From NCBI RefSeq assembly GCF_023091745.1, contig NW_026291482.1, forward strand, positions 558,001 through 622,000: 64,000 bases of DNA. Reading direction: 5' to 3'. This DNA comes from Budorcas taxicolor (taxonomy: Eukaryota; Chordata; Mammalia; Artiodactyla; Bovidae). The translations under genes and the position numbers were made by a program. The notes beneath the pieces are model-generated. The model did not search any database, had not been told where the DNA came from, and saw nothing but the letters and a program-made list of their open reading frames with translations. Shown piece by piece: positions 46,460 through 58,691 of the stretch (positions are counted from its first letter, which is position 1; the number at the start of each line of letters is the position of its first letter).

Positions 46460-47275
46460 ATGGATCTTGGGGTGCTTCTGAGTCTCCCCAGGGGAGTCAG
46501 GCCTCGTCTCGAGTGGGGGCATGCACGTGCGCTTTCCTCCCGAGCTGCAGCAGTAGTGTCACGCTTCCTGTCACGTGGATCAAGGGATCTGTGGCTTTCC
46601 CTCGAGGCTGTCCCTCGAGGCTTTCCCACGAGGCTTTCCCACAGGGCTGTGCCACGTGCCACCTTGGTGGGAGTCGATCCTCGGCGTGAAAGACGAGCCG
46701 GTGAAGGGAAAAGAGGTTCCTCTGGAATGGACTGAGACATCTGGGGGACTCTTGGAATGGTGGCACGACCCTGGAGTTCCTCTCGCCGTTCCTGTTGAGA
46801 GGGCCTCCTCTTCACATGCGACGGGAACGCCGGGAACTCTTTCCCGACGAAGCAGGGAAAGGATCCCTCATCTCGAGCTACGAGGTGGAAACGGGGCTCC
46901 TCTGGATGTGGGCGGGACCCTCGTGATTCCTCTCGAGTGGAGACGGCTAGGTCGGGGAAGTTCTTGATTTGCACCAAGGGTGTGAAGGACCCTTTCGAAG
47001 TTCCAGAGGTGAGGTGTGATCAGCCTCGAGACGCCTCAGCGGAAATGGGCCTCATCTCGCTTGGAGGGGAGAACCTCCTGGATTTTCTCGAGTTGCGGCA
47101 GGTCTTCTCGAGTTACGACGGGGACCTCAGGGACCCGCTCTGGTGGCCTCAGGAAAGGCCAGTCCCCATGCGAGTTGCTAGGGGACCTCTCGGGATTCCT
47201 CTCCCGTCCATGCCGGGGCCTCAGTCCTTGTGTGGAGTCGGGGCCGGAACCTGAGGATTCCTCTCCAGTGTTGCC
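46460..47275 (+). repeat. Satellite monomer 58 (816 bp)
   Basis: p169 A, CAC, CCCG, p427 T, GGAAG. Private change: TCTCGCTTGG. Confidence 0.95.
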
Positions 47276-48091
47276 ATGGATCTTGGGGTGCTTCTGAGTC
47301 TCCCCAGGGGAGTCAGGCCTCGTCTCGAGTGGGGGCATGCACGTGCGCTTTCCTCCCGAGCTGCAGCAGTAGTGTCACGCTTCCTGTCACGTGGATCAAG
47401 GGATCTGTGGCTTTCCCTCGAGGCTGTCCCTCGAGGCTTTCCCACGAGGCTTTCCCACAGGGCTGTGCCACGTGCCACCTTGGTGGGAGTCGATCCTCGG
47501 CGTGAAAGACGAGCCGGTGAAGGGAAAAAAGGTTCCTCTGGAATGGACTGAGACATCTGGGGGACTCTTGGAATGGTGGCACGACCCTGGAGTTCCTCTC
47601 GCCGTTCTTGTTGAGAGGGCCTCCTCTTCACATGCGACGGGAACGCCGGGAACTCTTTCCCGACGAAGCAGGGAAAGGATCCCTCATCTCGACCTACGAG
47701 GTGGAAACGGGGCTCCTCTGGATGTGGGCGGGACCCTCGTGATTCCTCTCGAGTGGAGACGGCTAGGTCGGGGAAGTTCTTGATTTGCACCAAGGGTGTG
47801 AAGGACCCTTTCGAAGTTCCAGAGGTGAGGTGTGATCAGCCTCGAGACGCCTCAGCGGAAATGGGCCTCATCTTGCCTGGAGGGGAGAACCTCCTGGATT
47901 TTCTCGAGTTGCGGCAGGTCTTCTCGAGTTACGACGGGGACCTCAGGGACCCGCTCTGGTGGCCTCAGGAAAGGCCAGTCCCCATGCGAGTTGCTAGGGG
48001 ACCTCTCGGGATTCCTCTCCCGTCCATGCCGGGGCCTCAGTCCTTGTGTGGAGTCGGGGCCGGAACCTGAGGATTCCTCTCCAGTGTTGCC
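47276..48091 (+). repeat. Satellite monomer 59 (816 bp)
   Basis: p169 A, CAC, CCCG, p427 T, GGAAG. Private changes: GGGAAAAAAGG, CCGTTCTTGTTG and CTCGACCTAC. Also CATCTTGCCTGG, as in monomer 43. Confidence 0.95.
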
Positions 48092-48907
48092 ATGGATCTT
48101 GGGGTGCTTCTGAGTCTCCCCAGGGGAGTCAGGCCTCGTCTCGAGTGGGGGCATGCACCTGCGCTTTCCTCCCGAGCTGCAGCAGTAGTGTCACGCTTCC
48201 TGTCACGTGGATCAAGGGATCTGTGGCTTTCCCTCGAGGCTGTCCCTCGAGGCTTTCCCACGAGGCTTTCCCACAGGGCTGTGCCACGTGCCACCTTGGT
48301 GGGAGTCGATCCTCGGCGTGAAAGACGAGCCGGTGAAGGGAAAAGAGGTTCCTCTGGAATGGACTGAGACATCTGGGGGACTCTTGGAATGGTGGCACGA
48401 CCCTGGAGTTCCTCTCGCCGTTCCTGTTGAGAGGGCCTCCTCTTCACATGCGACGGGAACACCGGGAACTCTTTCCCGACGAAGCAGGGAAAGGATCCCT
48501 CATCTCGAGCTACGAGGTGGAAACGGGGCTCCTCTGGATGTGGGCGGGACCCTCGTGATTCCTCTCGAGTGGAGACGGCTAGGTCGGGGAAGTTCTTGAT
48601 TTGCACCAAGGGTGTGAAGGACCCTTTCGAAGTTCCAGAGGTGAGGTGTGATCAGCCTCGAGACGCCTCAGCGGAAATGGGCCTCATCTCGCCTGGAGGG
48701 GAGAACCTCCTGGATTTTCTCGAGTTGCGGCAGGTCTTCTCGAGTTACGACGGGGACGTCAGGGACCCGCTCTGGTGGCCTCAGGAAAGGCCAGTCCCCA
48801 TGCGAGTTGCTAGGGGACCTCTCGGGATTCCTCTCCCGTCCATGCCGGGGCCTCAGTCCTTGTGTGGAGTCGGGGCCGGAACCTGAGGATTCCTCTCCAG
48901 TGTTGCC
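48092..48907 (+). repeat. Satellite monomer 60 (816 bp)
   Basis: CACCTG at p65 (first occurrence), p169 A, CAC, p427 T, GGAAG, GGGGACGTCAGG. Private change: ACACCGGG. Confidence 0.95.
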
Positions 48908-49722
48908 ATGGATCTTGGGGTGCTTCTGAGTCTCCCCAGGGGAGTCAGGCCTCGTCTCGAGTGGGGGCATGCACGTGCGCTTTCCTCCCGAGCTGCAGCA
49001 GTAGTGTCACGCTTCCTGTCACGTGGATCAAGGGATCTGTGGCTTTCCCTCGAGGCTGTCCCTCGAGGCTTTCCCGCGAGGCTTTCCCACAGGGCTGTGC
49101 CACGTGCCACCTTGGTGGGAGTCGATCCTCGGCGTGAAAGACGAGCCGGTGAAGGGAAAAGAGGTTCCTCTGGAATGGACTGAGACATCTGGGGGACTCT
49201 TGGAATGGTGGCACGACCCTGGAGTTCCTCTCGCCGTTCCTGTTGAGAGGGCCTCCTCTTGAGATGCGACGGGAACGCCGGGAACTCTTTCAGACGAAGC
49301 AGGGAAAGGATCCCTCATCTCGAGCTACGAGGCGGAAACGGGGCTCCTCTGGATGTGGGCGGGACCCTCGTGATTCCTCTCGAGTGGAGACGGCTAGGTC
49401 GGGCAACTTCTTGATTTGCACCAAGGGTGTGAAGGACCCTTTCGAAGTTCCAGAGGTGAGGTGTGATCAGCCTCGAGACGCCTCAGCGGAAATGGGCCTC
49501 ATCTCGCCTGGAGGGGAGAACCTCCTGGATTTTCTCGAGTTGCGGCAGGTCTTCTCGAGTTACGACGGGGACCTCAGGGACCCGCTCTGGTGGCCTCAGG
49601 AAAGGCCAGTCCCCATGCGAGTTGCTAGGGGACCTCTCGGGATTCCTCTCCCGTCCATGCCGGGGCCTCAGTCCTTGTGTGGAGTCGGGGCCGGAACCTG
49701 AGGATTCCTCTCCAGTGTTGCC
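48908..49722 (+). repeat. Satellite monomer 61 (815 bp)
   Basis: p169 G, GAG, CAG, GCAAC. Matches monomer 67. Confidence 0.95.
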
Positions 49723-50536
49723 ATGGATCTTGGGGTGCTTCTGAGTCTCCCCAGGGGAGTCAGGCCTCGTCTCGAGTGGGGGCATGCACGTGCGCTTTCC
49801 TCCCGAGCTGCAGCAGTAGTGTCACGCTTCCTGTCACGTGGATCAAGGGATCTGTGGCTTTCCCTCGAGGCTGTCCCTCGAGGCTTTCCCGCGAGGCTTT
49901 CCCACAGGGCTGTGCCACGTGCCACCTTGGTGGGAGTCGATCCTCGGCGTGAAAGACGAGCCGGTGAAGGGAAAAGAGGTTCCTCTGGAATGGACTGAGA
50001 CATCTGGGGGACTCTTGGAATGGTGGCACGACCCTGGAGTTCCTCTCGCGTTCCTGTTGAGAGGGCCTCCTCTTCACATGCGACGGGAACGCCGGGAACT
50101 CTTTCAGACGAAGCCGGGAAAGGATCCCTCATCTCGAGCTACGAGGCGGAAACGGGGCTCCTCTGGATGTGGGCGGGACCGTCGTGATTCCTCTCGAGTG
50201 GAGACGGCTAGGTCGGGCAACTTCTTGATTTGCACCAAGGGTGTGAAGGACCCTTTCGAAGTTCCAGAGGTGAGGTGTGATCAGCCTCGAGACGCCTCAG
50301 CGGAAATGGGCCTCATCTCGCCTGGAGGGGAGAACCTCCTGGATTTTCTCGAGTTGCGGCAGGTCTTCTCGAGTTACGACGGGGACCTCAGGGACCCGCT
50401 CTGGTGGCCTCAGGAAAGGCCAGTCCCCATGCGAGTTGCTAGGGGACCTCTCGGGATTCCTCTCCCGTCCATGCCGGGGCCTCAGTCCTTGTGTGGAGTC
50501 GCGGCCGGAACCTGAGGATTCCTCTCCAGTGTTGCC
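49723..50536 (+). repeat. Satellite monomer 62 (814 bp)
   Basis: p169 G, CAC, CAG, p461 G, GCAAC. An extra 1-bp loss in CTCTCGCGTTCC makes it the only 814-bp unit and joins spurious frames into 225 codons. Private changes: GAAGCCGGG and GAGTCGCGGCC. Confidence 0.95.
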
Positions 50537-51352
50537 ATGGATCTTGGGGTGCTTCTGAGTCTCCCCAGGGGAGTCAGGCCTCGTCTCGAGTGGGGGCATG
50601 CACGTGCGCTTTCCTCCCGAGCTGCAGCAGTAGTGTCACGCTTCCTGTCACGTGGATCAAGGGATCTGTGGCTTTCCCTCGAGGCTGTCCCTCGAGGCTT
50701 TCCCACGAGGCTTTCCCACAGGGCTGTGCCACGTGCCACCTTGGTGGGAGTCGATCCTCGGCATGAAAGACGAGCCGGTGAAGGGAAAAGAGGTTCCTCT
50801 GGAATGGACTGAGACATCTGGGGGACTCTTGGAATGGTGGCACGACCCTGGAGTTCCTCTCGCCGTTCCTGTTGAGAGGGCCTCCTCTTGAGATGCGACG
50901 GGAACGCCGGGAACTCTTTCCCGACGAAGCAGGGAAAGGATCCCTCATCTCGAGCTACGAGGCGGAAACGGGGCTCCTCTGGATGTGGGCGGGACCCTCG
51001 TGATTCCTCTCGAGTGGAGACGGCTAGGTCGGGGAAGTTCTTGATTTGCACCAAGGGTGTGAAGGACCCTTTCGAAGTTCCAGAGGTGAGGTGTGATCAG
51101 CCTCGAGACGCCTCAGCGGAAATGGGCCTCATCTCGCCTGGAGGGGAGAACCTCCTGGATTTTCTCGAGTTGCGGCAGGTCTTCTCGAGTTACGACGGGG
51201 ACCTCAGGGACCCGCTCTGGTGGCCTCAGGAAAGGCCAGTCCCCATGCGAGTTGCTAGGGGACCTCTCGGGATTCCTCTCCCGTCCATGCCGGGGCCTCA
51301 GTCCTTGTGTGGAGTCGGGGCCGGAACCTGAGGATTCCTCTCCAGTGTTGCC
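50537..51352 (+). repeat. Satellite monomer 63 (816 bp)
   Basis: p169 A, GGCATGAAAG (as in monomer 1), GAG, CCCG, p427 C, GGAAG. Confidence 0.95.
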
Positions 51353-52168
51353 ATGGATCTTGGGGTGCTTCTGAGTCTCCCCAGGGGAGTCAGGCCTCGT
51401 CTCGAGTGGGGGCATGCACGTGCGCTTTCCTCCCGAGCTGCAGCAGTAGTGTCACGCTTCCTGTCACGTGGATCAAGGGATCTGTGGCTTTCCCTCGAGG
51501 CTGTCCCTCGAGGCTTTCCCACGAGGCTTTCCCACAGGGCTGTGCCACGTGCCACCTTGGTGGGAGTCGATCCTCGGCGTGAAAGACGAGCCGGTGAAGG
51601 GAAAAGAGGTTCCTCTGGAATGGACTGAGACATCTGGGGGACTCTTGGAATGGTGGCACGACCCTGGAGTTCCTCTCGCCGTTCCTGTTGAGAGGGCCTC
51701 CTCTTCACATGCGACGGGAACGCCGGGAACTCTTTCCCGACGAAGCAGGGAAAGGATCCCTCATCTCGAGCTACGAGGTGGAAACAGGGCTCCTCTGGAT
51801 GTGGGCGGGACCCTCGTGATTCCTCTCGAGTGGAGACGGCTAGGTCGGGGAAGTTCTTGATTTGCACCAAGGGTGTGAAGGACCCTTTCGAAGTTCCAGA
51901 GGTGAGGTGTGATCAGCCTCGAGACGCCTCAGCGGAAATGGGCCTCATCTCGCCTGGAGGGGAGAACCTCCTGGATTTTCTCGAGTTGCGGCAGGTCTTC
52001 TCGAGTTACGACGGGGACCTCAGGGACCCGCTCTGGTGGCCTCAGGAAAGGCCAGTCCCCATGCGAGTTGCTAGGGGACCTCTCGGGATTCCTCTCCCGT
52101 CCATGCCGGGGCCTCAGTCCTTGTGTGGAGTCGGGGCCGGAACCTGAGGATTCCTCTCCAGTGTTGCC
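51353..52168 (+). repeat. Satellite monomer 64 (816 bp)
   Basis: p169 A, CAC, CCCG, p427 T, GGAAG. Private change: GGAAACAGGGC. Confidence 0.95.
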
Positions 52169-52983
52169 ATGGATCTTGGGGTGCTTCTGAGTCTCCCCAG
52201 GGGAGTCAGGCCTCGTCTCGAGTGGGGGCATGCACGTGCGCTTTCCTCCCGAGCTGCAGCAGTAGTGTCACGCTTCCTGTCACGTGGATCAAGGGATCTG
52301 TGGCTTTCCCTCGAGGCTGTCCCTCGAGGCTTTCCCGCGAGGCTTTCCCACAGGGCTGTGCCACGTGCCACCTTGGTGGGAGTCGATCCTCGGCGTGAAA
52401 GACGAGCCGGTGAAGGGAAAAGAGGTTCCTCTGGAATGGACTGAGACATCTGGGGGACTCTTGGAATGGTGGCACGACCCTGGAGTTCCTCTCGCCGTTC
52501 CTGTTGAGAGGGCCTCCTCTTCACATGCGACGGGAACGCCGGGAACTCTTTCAGACGAAGCAGGGAAAGGATCCCTCATCTCGAGCTACGAGGCGGAAAC
52601 GGGGCTCCTCTGGATGTGGGCGGGACCGTCGTGATTCCTCTCGAGTGGAGACGGCTAGGTCGGGCAACTTCTTGATTTGCACCAAGGGTGTGAAGGACCC
52701 TTTCGAAGTTCCAGAGGTGAGGTGTGATCAGCCTCGAGACGCCTCAGCGGAAATGGGCCTCATCTCGCCTGGAGGGGAGAACCTCCTGGATTTTCTCGAG
52801 TTGCGGCAGGTCTTCTCGAGTTACGACGGGGACCTCAGGGACCCGCTCTGGTGGCCTCAGGAAAGGCCAGTCCCCATGCGAGTTGCTAGGGGACCTCTCG
52901 GGATTCCTCTCCCGTCCATGCCGGGGCCTCAGTCCTTGTGTGGAGTCGGGGCCGGAACCTGAGGATTCCTCTCCAGTGTTGCC
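52169..52983 (+). repeat. Satellite monomer 65 (815 bp)
   Basis: p169 G, CAC, CAG, p461 G, GCAAC. No difference from monomers 66 and 68 noticed. Confidence 0.95.
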
Positions 52984-53798
52984 ATGGATCTTGGGGTGCT
53001 TCTGAGTCTCCCCAGGGGAGTCAGGCCTCGTCTCGAGTGGGGGCATGCACGTGCGCTTTCCTCCCGAGCTGCAGCAGTAGTGTCACGCTTCCTGTCACGT
53101 GGATCAAGGGATCTGTGGCTTTCCCTCGAGGCTGTCCCTCGAGGCTTTCCCGCGAGGCTTTCCCACAGGGCTGTGCCACGTGCCACCTTGGTGGGAGTCG
53201 ATCCTCGGCGTGAAAGACGAGCCGGTGAAGGGAAAAGAGGTTCCTCTGGAATGGACTGAGACATCTGGGGGACTCTTGGAATGGTGGCACGACCCTGGAG
53301 TTCCTCTCGCCGTTCCTGTTGAGAGGGCCTCCTCTTCACATGCGACGGGAACGCCGGGAACTCTTTCAGACGAAGCAGGGAAAGGATCCCTCATCTCGAG
53401 CTACGAGGCGGAAACGGGGCTCCTCTGGATGTGGGCGGGACCGTCGTGATTCCTCTCGAGTGGAGACGGCTAGGTCGGGCAACTTCTTGATTTGCACCAA
53501 GGGTGTGAAGGACCCTTTCGAAGTTCCAGAGGTGAGGTGTGATCAGCCTCGAGACGCCTCAGCGGAAATGGGCCTCATCTCGCCTGGAGGGGAGAACCTC
53601 CTGGATTTTCTCGAGTTGCGGCAGGTCTTCTCGAGTTACGACGGGGACCTCAGGGACCCGCTCTGGTGGCCTCAGGAAAGGCCAGTCCCCATGCGAGTTG
53701 CTAGGGGACCTCTCGGGATTCCTCTCCCGTCCATGCCGGGGCCTCAGTCCTTGTGTGGAGTCGGGGCCGGAACCTGAGGATTCCTCTCCAGTGTTGCC
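52984..53798 (+). repeat. Satellite monomer 66 (815 bp)
   Basis: p169 G, CAC, CAG, p461 G, GCAAC. Adjacent near-identical copy of monomer 65. Confidence 0.95.
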
Positions 53799-54613
53799 AT
53801 GGATCTTGGGGTGCTTCTGAGTCTCCCCAGGGGAGTCAGGCCTCGTCTCGAGTGGGGTCATGCACGTGCGCTTTCCTCCCGAGCTGCAGCAGTAGTGTCA
53901 CGCTTCCTGTCACGTGGATCAAGGGATCTGTGGCTTTCCCTCGAGGCTGTCCCTCGAGGCTTTCCCGCGAGGCTTTCCCACAGGGCTGTGCCACGTGCCA
54001 CCTTGGTGGGAGTCGATCCTCGGCGTGAAAGACGAGCCGGTGAAGGGAAAAGAGGTTCCTCTGGAATGGACTGAGACATCTGGGGGACTCTTGGAATGGT
54101 GGCACGACCCTGGAGTTCCTCTCGCCGTTCCTGTTGAGAGGGCCTCCTCTTGAGATGCGACGGGAACGCCGGGAACTCTTTCAGACGAAGCAGGGAAAGG
54201 ATCCCTCATCTCGAGCTACGAGGCGGAAACGGGGCTCCTCTGGATGTGGGCGGGACCCTCGTGATTCCTCTCGAGTGGAGACGGCTAGGTCGGGCAACTT
54301 CTTGATTTGCACCAAGGGTGTGAAGGACCCTTTCGAAGTTCCAGAGGTGAGGTGTGATCAGCCTCGAGACGCCTCAGCGGAAATGGGCCTCATCTCGCCT
54401 GGAGGGGAGAACCTCCTGGATTTTCTCGAGTTGCGGCAGGTCTTCTCGAGTTACGACGGGGACCTCAGGGACCCGCTCTGGTGGCCTCAGGAAAGGCCAG
54501 TCCCCATGCGAGTTGCTAGGGGACCTCTCGGGATTCCTCTCCCGTCCATGCCGGGGCCTCAGTCCTTGTGTGGAGTCGGGGCCGGAACCTGAGGATTCCT
54601 CTCCAGTGTTGCC
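53799..54613 (+). repeat. Satellite monomer 67 (815 bp)
   Basis: p169 G, GAG, CAG, p461 C, GCAAC. Private change: GTGGGGTCATG. Confidence 0.95.
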
Positions 54614-55428
54614 ATGGATCTTGGGGTGCTTCTGAGTCTCCCCAGGGGAGTCAGGCCTCGTCTCGAGTGGGGGCATGCACGTGCGCTTTCCTCCCGAGCT
54701 GCAGCAGTAGTGTCACGCTTCCTGTCACGTGGATCAAGGGATCTGTGGCTTTCCCTCGAGGCTGTCCCTCGAGGCTTTCCCGCGAGGCTTTCCCACAGGG
54801 CTGTGCCACGTGCCACCTTGGTGGGAGTCGATCCTCGGCGTGAAAGACGAGCCGGTGAAGGGAAAAGAGGTTCCTCTGGAATGGACTGAGACATCTGGGG
54901 GACTCTTGGAATGGTGGCACGACCCTGGAGTTCCTCTCGCCGTTCCTGTTGAGAGGGCCTCCTCTTCACATGCGACGGGAACGCCGGGAACTCTTTCAGA
55001 CGAAGCAGGGAAAGGATCCCTCATCTCGAGCTACGAGGCGGAAACGGGGCTCCTCTGGATGTGGGCGGGACCGTCGTGATTCCTCTCGAGTGGAGACGGC
55101 TAGGTCGGGCAACTTCTTGATTTGCACCAAGGGTGTGAAGGACCCTTTCGAAGTTCCAGAGGTGAGGTGTGATCAGCCTCGAGACGCCTCAGCGGAAATG
55201 GGCCTCATCTCGCCTGGAGGGGAGAACCTCCTGGATTTTCTCGAGTTGCGGCAGGTCTTCTCGAGTTACGACGGGGACCTCAGGGACCCGCTCTGGTGGC
55301 CTCAGGAAAGGCCAGTCCCCATGCGAGTTGCTAGGGGACCTCTCGGGATTCCTCTCCCGTCCATGCCGGGGCCTCAGTCCTTGTGTGGAGTCGGGGCCGG
55401 AACCTGAGGATTCCTCTCCAGTGTTGCC
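54614..55428 (+). repeat. Satellite monomer 68 (815 bp)
   Basis: p169 G, CAC, CAG, p461 G, GCAAC. Last p461 G unit and last 815-bp unit of the CAG class. Confidence 0.95.
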
Positions 55429-56244
55429 ATGGATCTTGGGGTGCTTCTGAGTCTCCCCAGGGGAGTCAGGCCTCGTCTCGAGTGGGGGCATGCACGTGCG
55501 CTTTCCTCCCGAGCTGCAGCAGTAGTGTCACGCTTCCTGTCACGTGGATCAAGGGATCTGTGGCTTTCCCTCGAGGCTGTCCCTCGAGGCTTTCCCACGA
55601 GGCTTTCCCACAGGGCTGTGCCACGTGCCACCTTGGTGGGAGTCGATCCTCGGCGTGAAAGACGAGCCGGTGAAGGGAAAAGAGGTTCCTCTGGAATGGA
55701 CTGAGACATCTGGGGGACTCTTGGAATGGTGGCACGACCCTGGAGTTCCTCTCGCCGTTCCTGTTGAGAGGGCCTCCTCTTGAGATGCGACGGGAACGCC
55801 GGGAACTCTTTCCCGACGAAGCAGGGAAAGGATCCCTCATCTCGAGCTACGAGGTGGAAACGGGGCTCCTCTGGATGTGGGCGGGACCCTCGTGATTCCT
55901 CTCGAGTGGAGACGGCTAGGTCGGGGAAGTTCTTGATTTGCACCAAGGGTGTGAAGGACCCTTTCGAAGTTCCAGAGGTGAGGTGTGATCAGCCTCGAGA
56001 CGCCTCAGCGGAAATGGGCCTCATCTCGCCTGGAGGGGAGAACCTCCTGGATTTTCTCGAGTTGCGGCAGGTCTTCTCGAGTTACGACGGGGACCTCAGG
56101 GACCCGCTCTGGTGGCCTCAGGAAAGGCCAGTCCCCATGCGAGTTGCTAGGGGACCTCTCGGGATTCCTCTCCCGTCCATGCCGGGGCCTCAGTCCTTGT
56201 GTGGAGTCGGGGCCGGAACCTGAGGATTCCTCTCCAGTGTTGCC
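55429..56244 (+). repeat. Satellite monomer 69 (816 bp; tetramer unit a)
   Basis: p169 A, GAG, CCCG, p427 T, GGAAG. Lacks the CCCTCCAGG change of its counterparts 73 and 77. Confidence 0.95.
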
Positions 56245-57059
56245 ATGGATCTTGGGGTGCTTCTGAGTCTCCCCAGGGGAGTCAGGCCTCGTCTCGAGTG
56301 GGGGCATGCACCTGCGCTTTCCTCCCGAGCTGCAGCAGTAGTGTCACGCTTCCTGTCACGTGGATCAAGGGATCTGTGGCTTTCCCTCGAGGCTGTCCCT
56401 CGAGGCTTTCCCACGAGGCTTTCCCACAGGGCTGTGCCACGTGCCACCTTGGTGGGAGTCGATCCTCGGCGTGAAAGACGAGCCGGTGAAGGGAAAAGAG
56501 GTTCCTCTGGAATGGACTGAGACATCTGGGGGACTCTTGGAATGGTGGCACGACCCTGGAGTTCCTCTCGCCGTTCCTGTTGAGAGGGCCTCCTCTTCAC
56601 ATGCGACGGGAACGCCGGGAACTCTTTCCCGACGAAGCAGGGAAAGGATCCCTCATCTCGAGCTACGAGGCGGAAACGGGGCTCCTCTGGATGTGGGCGG
56701 GACCCTCGTGATTCCTCTCGAGTGGAGACGGCTAGGTCGGGGAAGTTCTTGATTTGCACCAAGGGTGTGAAGGACCCTTTCGAAGTTCCAGAGGTGAGGT
56801 GTGATCAGCCTCGAGACGCCTCAGCGGAAATGGGCCTCATCTCGCCTGGAGGGGAGAACCTCCTGGATTTTCTCGAGTTGGGCAGGTCTTCTCGAGTTAC
56901 GACGGGGACCTCAGGGACCCGCTCTGGTGGCCTCAGGAAAGGCCAGTCCCCATGCGAGTTGCTAGGGGACCTCTCGGGATTCCTCTCCCGTCCATGCCGG
57001 GGCCTCAGTCCTTGTGTGGAGTCGGGGCCGGAACCTGAGGATTCCTCTCCAGTGTTGCC
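56245..57059 (+). repeat. Satellite monomer 70 (815 bp; tetramer unit b)
   Basis: CACCTG at p65, p169 A, CAC, CCCG, p427 C, GGAAG, and a 1-bp loss giving GAGTTGGGCAGG. Confidence 0.95.
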
Positions 57060-57875
57060 ATGGATCTTGGGGTGCTTCTGAGTCTCCCCAGGGGAGTCAG
57101 GCCTCGTCTCGAGTGGGGGCATGCACGTGCGCTTTCCTCCCGAGCTGCAGCAGTAGTGTCACGCTTCCTGTCACGTGGATCAAGGGATCTGTGGCTTTCC
57201 CTCGAGGCTGTCCCTCGAGGCTTTCCCACGAGGCTTTCCCACAGGGCTGTGCCACGTGCCACCTTGGTGGGAGTCGATCCTCGGCGTGAAAGACGAGCCG
57301 GTGAAGGGAAAAGAGGTTCCTCTGGAATGGACTGAGACATCTGGGGGACTCTTGGAATGGTGGCACGACCCTGGAGTTCCTCTCGCCGTTCCTGTTGAGA
57401 GGGCTTCCTCTTCACATGCGACGGGAACGCCGGGAACTCTTTCCCGACGAAGCAGGGAAAGGATCCCTCATCTCGAGCTACGAGGCGGAAACGGGGCTAC
57501 TCTGGATGTGGGCGGGACCCTCGTGATTCCTCTCGAGTGGAGACGGCTAGGTCGGGGAACTTCTTGATTTGCACCAAGGGTGTGAAGGACCCTTTCGAAG
57601 TTCCAGAGGTGAGGTGTGTTCAGCCTCGAGACTCCTCAGCGGAAATGGGCCTCATCTCGCCTGGAGGGGAGAACCTCCTGGATTTTCTCGAGTTGCGGCA
57701 GGTCTTCTCGAGTTACGACGGGGACCTCAGGGACCCGCTCTGGTGGCCTCAGGAAAGGCCAGTCCCCATGCGAGTTGCTAGGGGACCTCTCGGGATTCCT
57801 CTCCCGTCCATGCCGGGGCCTCAGTCCTTGTGTGGAGTCGGGGCCGGAACCTGAGGATTCCTCTCCAGTGTTGCC
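57060..57875 (+). repeat. Satellite monomer 71 (816 bp; tetramer unit c)
   Basis: p169 A, GGCTTCCTCTTCACATG, GGCTACTCTGG, GGAAC, GTGTTCAGCCTCGAGACTCC. Confidence 0.95.
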
Positions 57876-58691
57876 ATGGATCTTGGGGTGCTTCTGAGTC
57901 TCCCCAGGGGAGTCAGGCCTCGTCTCGAGTGGGGGCATGCACGTGCGCTTTCCTCCCGAGCTGCAGCAGTAGTGTCACGCTTCCTGTCACGTGGATCAAG
58001 GGATCTGTGGCTTTCCCTCGAGGCTGTCCCTCGAGGCTTTCCCACGAGGCTTTCCCACAGGGCTGTGCCACGTGCCACCTTGGTGGGAGTCGATCCTCGG
58101 CGTGAAAGACGAGCCGGTGAAGGGAAAAGAGGTTCCTCTGGAATGGACTGAGACATCTGGGGGACTCTTGGAATGGTGGCACGACCCTGGAGTTCCTCTC
58201 GCCGTTCCTGTTGAGAGGGCCTCCTCTTGAGATGCGACGGGAACGCCGGGAACTCTTTCCCGACGAAGCAGGGAAAGGATCCCTCATCTCGAGCTACGAG
58301 GCGGAAACGGGGCTCCTCTGGATGTGGGCGGGACCCTCGTGATTCCTCTCGAGTGGAGACGGCTAGGTCGGGGAACTTCTTGATTTGCACCAAGGGTGTG
58401 AAGGACCCTTTCGAAGTTCCAGAGGTGAGGTGTGATCAGCCTCGAGACGCCTCAGCGGAAATGGGCCTCATCTCGCCTGGAGGGGAGAACCTCCTGGATT
58501 TTCTCGAGTTGCGGCAGGTCTTCTCGAGTTACGACGGGGACCTCAGGGACCCGCTCTGGTGGCCTCAGGAAAGGCCAGTCCCCATGCGAGTTGCTAGGGG
58601 ACCTCTCGGGATTCCTCTCCCGTCCATGCCGGGGCCTCAGTCCTTGTGTGGAGTCGGGGCCGGAACCTGAGGATTCCTCTCCAGTGTTGCC
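57876..58691 (+). repeat. Satellite monomer 72 (816 bp; tetramer unit d)
   Basis: p169 A, GAG, CCCG, GGAAC; consensus-like with no private change noticed. Confidence 0.95.

Larger units (their letters stand above)
44829..57059 (+). repeat. Partial six-monomer higher-order periodicity, ~4.89 kb
   Basis: The triplet of monomers 56-58 recurs as 62-64 and 68-70, with landmark shifts of 4891-4894 bp. In each triplet the first unit is p169 G, CAC, CAG, p461 G, GCAAC; the second is p169 A, GAG, CCCG, GGAAG; the third is p169 A, CAC, CCCG, GGAAG. Monomer 61 also matches 67. Monomers 59-60 do not match 65-66, so the period is only partly preserved. Confidence 0.7.
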
